From the NCBI GenBank assembly GCA_937924335.1, contig CALDWW010000087.1, positions 1-56,111 on the forward strand: a stretch of 56,111 nt of DNA, given 5' to 3'. Both the position numbers and the translations under genes were made by a program. The notes below the pieces were generated by a model, which saw only the letters and a list, made by a program, of their open reading frames with translations, made no database searches and was not told the origin of the DNA. The DNA comes from an uncultured Gammaproteobacteria bacterium (GTDB taxonomy: Bacteria; Pseudomonadota; Gammaproteobacteria; Steroidobacterales; XN24). How positions within the stretch are numbered: the stretch's first letter is position 1; every line of letters starts with the position of its first letter. Shown piece by piece: positions 54,361 to 56,111 of the stretch.

Positions 54361-55328
54361 GCTATCTCGCTTTTGCGATCCAGCAACAGTGCGCCGTCTT
54401 TCGCGCGCTTGCGGGTCGGGATGTAATTGCGATCGATGTCGCCCTGCAGCGTATGGGTCAGATCCCGGGCAAACAGTGGATCGTTGAAGAACCACGAGTG
54501 CTCCCACGCCCCGGTGGCATCCGAGTCCGGCGGCAGGCTCTGGAAATACGGACCGCAATTTACGTTGACGGCTTTGTGCGGCAATTTGCCGGGAAGGCCG
54601 ACGCGCCCCGCCCGCGGCGCCACACCGACGCGCTTGATGTTGGACAGCTTCAGCACCGAGTCATAGGGGTTCTGATAGTTGGTCAGGCGCACCGCGTGGC
54701 GGTAGAGCGAGCTGGACTTCGAGTCCTCGACGCCCAATGACTTGGCCGAAACATCTGCGCCGATCAAGACGACCTGGCTGGCCGTCCAGTTGGTGGCCGC
54801 GATGTTGCGTCTGTCGTCGGCATCGTCGAACCCTTCCCGGATCACGTAGGCACCCGTGGAGTGAGCAAGGAGGTGCACGTTGAAAGCGCAACCGCGCAGC
54901 TGGGTAAGAGTAAACAGTCGGATACAGTCATCGACGAGCTTGATCGAAGTGACCCGCGCGTCGCTGCGATCCTCCAGGTAATTGAGCGCGATATTGTTGC
55001 TCGGCCAGTCGAAGCTGACCACGGCACCCTCGAAGCCGGCGGCCGCCAGGTTCATCTTTAGCAGCCGGTGCCGCTTCAGCACGACGGGCGGGTCGTTGTT
55101 GTAGCCGTGTACGAAGACCAGGATGTCTCCACAGTCTCGTCCGGTCGCGGGATCCGTTCCGGATCGCGACCACTCCATGACCTCTTCCACCCAGGTAGCC
55201 CGGCTGATGCCGTGCGCGGGCTTCGGTTGCGCATGGTCGCCCGGAATCTTCAGGAACCGGGTGGTCCCCGGCTCAGAGCCGAGCTTGCCGCGGCTGACAT
55301 TTCTTACAGATATGACGTAGTCAGGCAT
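54357..55328 (-). CDS. DUF900-type alpha/beta hydrolase
   Basis: 323 residues, GGAG eight bases before ATG. ILVFVHGYNNDPPVVLKR is the oxyanion strand, and VHLLAHSTGAYVIREG is the nucleophile elbow (Ser157 in HSTG). An Asp/His pair would follow in the C-terminal part. These DUF900 proteins are poorly characterised esterase-like proteins. No signal peptide. The C-terminal third (HSWFFNDPLFARDLTHTLQGD) is conserved-looking but carries no motif I can name. Confidence 0.8.
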   Translation of the reverse strand: MPDYVISVRNVSRGKLGSEPGTTRFLKIPGDHAQPKPAHGISRATWVEEVMEWSRSGTDPATGRDCGDILVFVHGYNNDPPVVLKRHRLLKMNLAAAGFEGAVVSFDWPSNNIALNYLEDRSDARVTSIKLVDDCIRLFTLTQLRGCAFNVHLLAHSTGAYVIREGFDDADDRRNIAATNWTASQVVLIGADVSAKSLGVEDSKSSSLYRHAVRLTNYQNPYDSVLKLSNIKRVGVAPRAGRVGLPGKLPHKAVNVNCGPYFQSLPPDSDATGAWEHSWFFNDPLFARDLTHTLQGDIDRNYIPTRKRAKDGALLLDRKSEIA

Positions 55329-55450
55329 CTGCCATGCTCCCCCGAGGTCTGCGTAAGAGCCGTGAAGTTACAGCAGATCCTGGCGCGAACGCTACGTTTG
55401 GCCGTACAGAGTGCCCGGGCGCAACGGGCATCGCTGGATCGGCAGCCGGA

Positions 55451-55807
55451 TCAGGCGTTTTCTTGTGCGCTCGCGCAGCCAATGCAGATCGTGATTGTTG
55501 GTTCAAAGTCCAGTCTTGCGGCGGCAATCGGTTCCCCGCAGCTGGCGCAGAACCCGTAGTTGCCCTGCTCGAGACGATCCAGGGCCCGCTCGACATCTTC
55601 AAGGTGCTGCTTGCGCCGATGTTCCATCTCCGCCGACATGGCCTGGCCCTGCATGGCATCCATCCGCGACAGTCGGCCGATTCGTGACTGATCCAGCTCG
55701 ACGACTGCGGCGGCCGCTTTGCTCGTGGCTGCAGTTTCGGACAGCTCACGGCGCAGCGCATACAGCTTGCTTCTGAAGTGTCCCAGATCGAGTTCTGCAT
55801 CGCTCAT
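55451..55807 (-). CDS. DksA/TraR-type C4 zinc-finger protein
   Basis: 118 residues from ATG 55807. A coiled-coil-forming N-terminal half (FRSKLYALRRELSETAATSKAAAAVVELDQSRIGRL) is followed by QGNYGFCASCGEPI and CIGCASA, Cys87, Cys90, Cys108 and Cys111 forming the four-Cys zinc site. Proteins of this size resemble short DksA paralogues that may enter the RNA polymerase secondary channel. It lacks the exact DxxDxA tip of DksA as far as I can see (SRMDAMQGQAM is the nearest), so ppGpp-linked control is uncertain. Confidence 0.85.
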   Translation of the reverse strand: MSDAELDLGHFRSKLYALRRELSETAATSKAAAAVVELDQSRIGRLSRMDAMQGQAMSAEMEHRRKQHLEDVERALDRLEQGNYGFCASCGEPIAAARLDFEPTITICIGCASAQENA

Positions 55808-56111
55808 GAGAGGCTGATTCCCATCGAATACATGACCAGATAGCGTCGGCCACAAGTGCCTGACGGCTCCCGGCCGGGAGACGACCGTGAGCCTGGACGC
55901 CCCATATATCCCATCCTAGCAGTCGATCTCACCGCGTGCCCGTCCCGCCGAAATTGTCCCGCCGAAATTGCGATGCCGCGGTGGTGGCGCGCACAATTCC
56001 GGCCCATGGCAGCAGGCCGGCAGGCGCGAGTTTCCGGACGACACGCTTGAGCCGGAGTCGTCATGCCGCGACAATCGCGCCGGAGCGATCCGAATGTAGC
56101 GCCAGGTTAAC
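55808..56111. other. Unassigned end of the window
   Basis: About 300 bases with no credible gene on either strand. It contains a two-copy direct repeat (55942-55969) and presumably the promoter of the DksA-like gene. Nothing else stands out. Confidence 0.45.
55942..55969. repeat. Two-copy 14-bp tandem repeat
   Basis: GTCCCGCCGAAATT occurs twice in direct succession, identical in both copies. A slippage-type duplication in non-coding DNA. Confidence 0.8.

Noticed and set aside
55942..55969. Tandem 14-bp repeat considered as an iteron origin or att site
   Set aside because: Only two copies, no integrase or replication gene, no AT-rich neighbour.

Overview
This window reads as an ordinary, gene-dense stretch of the chromosome of a GC-rich gammaproteobacterium (GC looks to be in the low 60s percent, by eye). 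The lineage call rests on a fused chorismate mutase-prephenate dehydrogenase of 373 residues (the gammaproteobacterial TyrA), an ~800-residue membrane-associated FadE, a TorF/Gcw_chp-type porin and a YjgR/HerA-like ATPase. The order cannot be fixed from the sequence. I see no rRNA, tRNA, CRISPR array, insertion sequence, prophage or plasmid feature, and no obvious defence island. About 53 protein genes fill the window, nearly all catabolic or housekeeping.

Layout. 1-3.2 kb: start of an AraC-type regulator and pyruvate phosphate dikinase. 3.5-10.4 kb: a beta-alanine/polyamine-end-product module. A PuuR-like repressor and an aldehyde dehydrogenase (with a GNAT gene behind) face beta-alanine:pyruvate transaminase, alanine dehydrogenase and malonate/methylmalonate-semialdehyde dehydrogenase. 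10.5-17.5 kb: porin, HerA-like ATPase, methyltransferase, TyrA, MurI and a membrane-anchored alpha/beta hydrolase. 17.7-25.9 kb: a seven-gene acyl-CoA degradation operon (thiolase, FadB-type protein, two crotonases, acyl-CoA dehydrogenase, 2-methylacyl-CoA racemase-like protein, patatin). 25.9-28.2 kb: LPS-type kinase, glycosyltransferase and a small exported protein. 28.2-38.9 kb, all minus strand: phosphoglycerate mutase, a repeat-built exported protein, a NYN-LOTUS protein, the giant NAD-glutamate dehydrogenase and the E2, E1-beta and E1-alpha subunits of a 2-oxoacid dehydrogenase. 39.1-48.2 kb: tryptophan dioxygenase, a MarR regulator, and the full homogentisate pathway (Hpd, HmgA, FahA, MaiA) continuing into a HAD hydrolase, FadE and PdxH. 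48.3-56.1 kb: small and miscellaneous genes (GNAT, NTF2-like, DUF2237, RRM protein, DUF123, ROK kinase, PLP decarboxylase, EamA transporter, DUF900 hydrolase, DksA-like protein).

How the genes fit together. Most of the window turns amino acids, polyamine fragments and branched or ordinary fatty acids into acetyl-CoA, fumarate, pyruvate and ammonium. Glutamate dehydrogenase and alanine dehydrogenase release nitrogen, and PPDK offers a route from pyruvate to PEP. The clearest regulatory sites are a perfect 18-bp palindrome on the hpd promoter between the MarR gene and hpd, and an inverted repeat on the puuR-like promoter. A recurring structural theme is that convergent genes end almost tail to tail, with a compact GC-rich inverted repeat covering the junction and often containing both stop codons.

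I did not find a convincing undescribed system. The best candidates for a second look are the alanine-dehydrogenase-closed beta-alanine module, the racemase/patatin beta-oxidation operon, the 18-residue-repeat exported protein, the hpd operator, and the 2-oxoacid dehydrogenase leader with its TTG start and an RBS buried in an inverted repeat.
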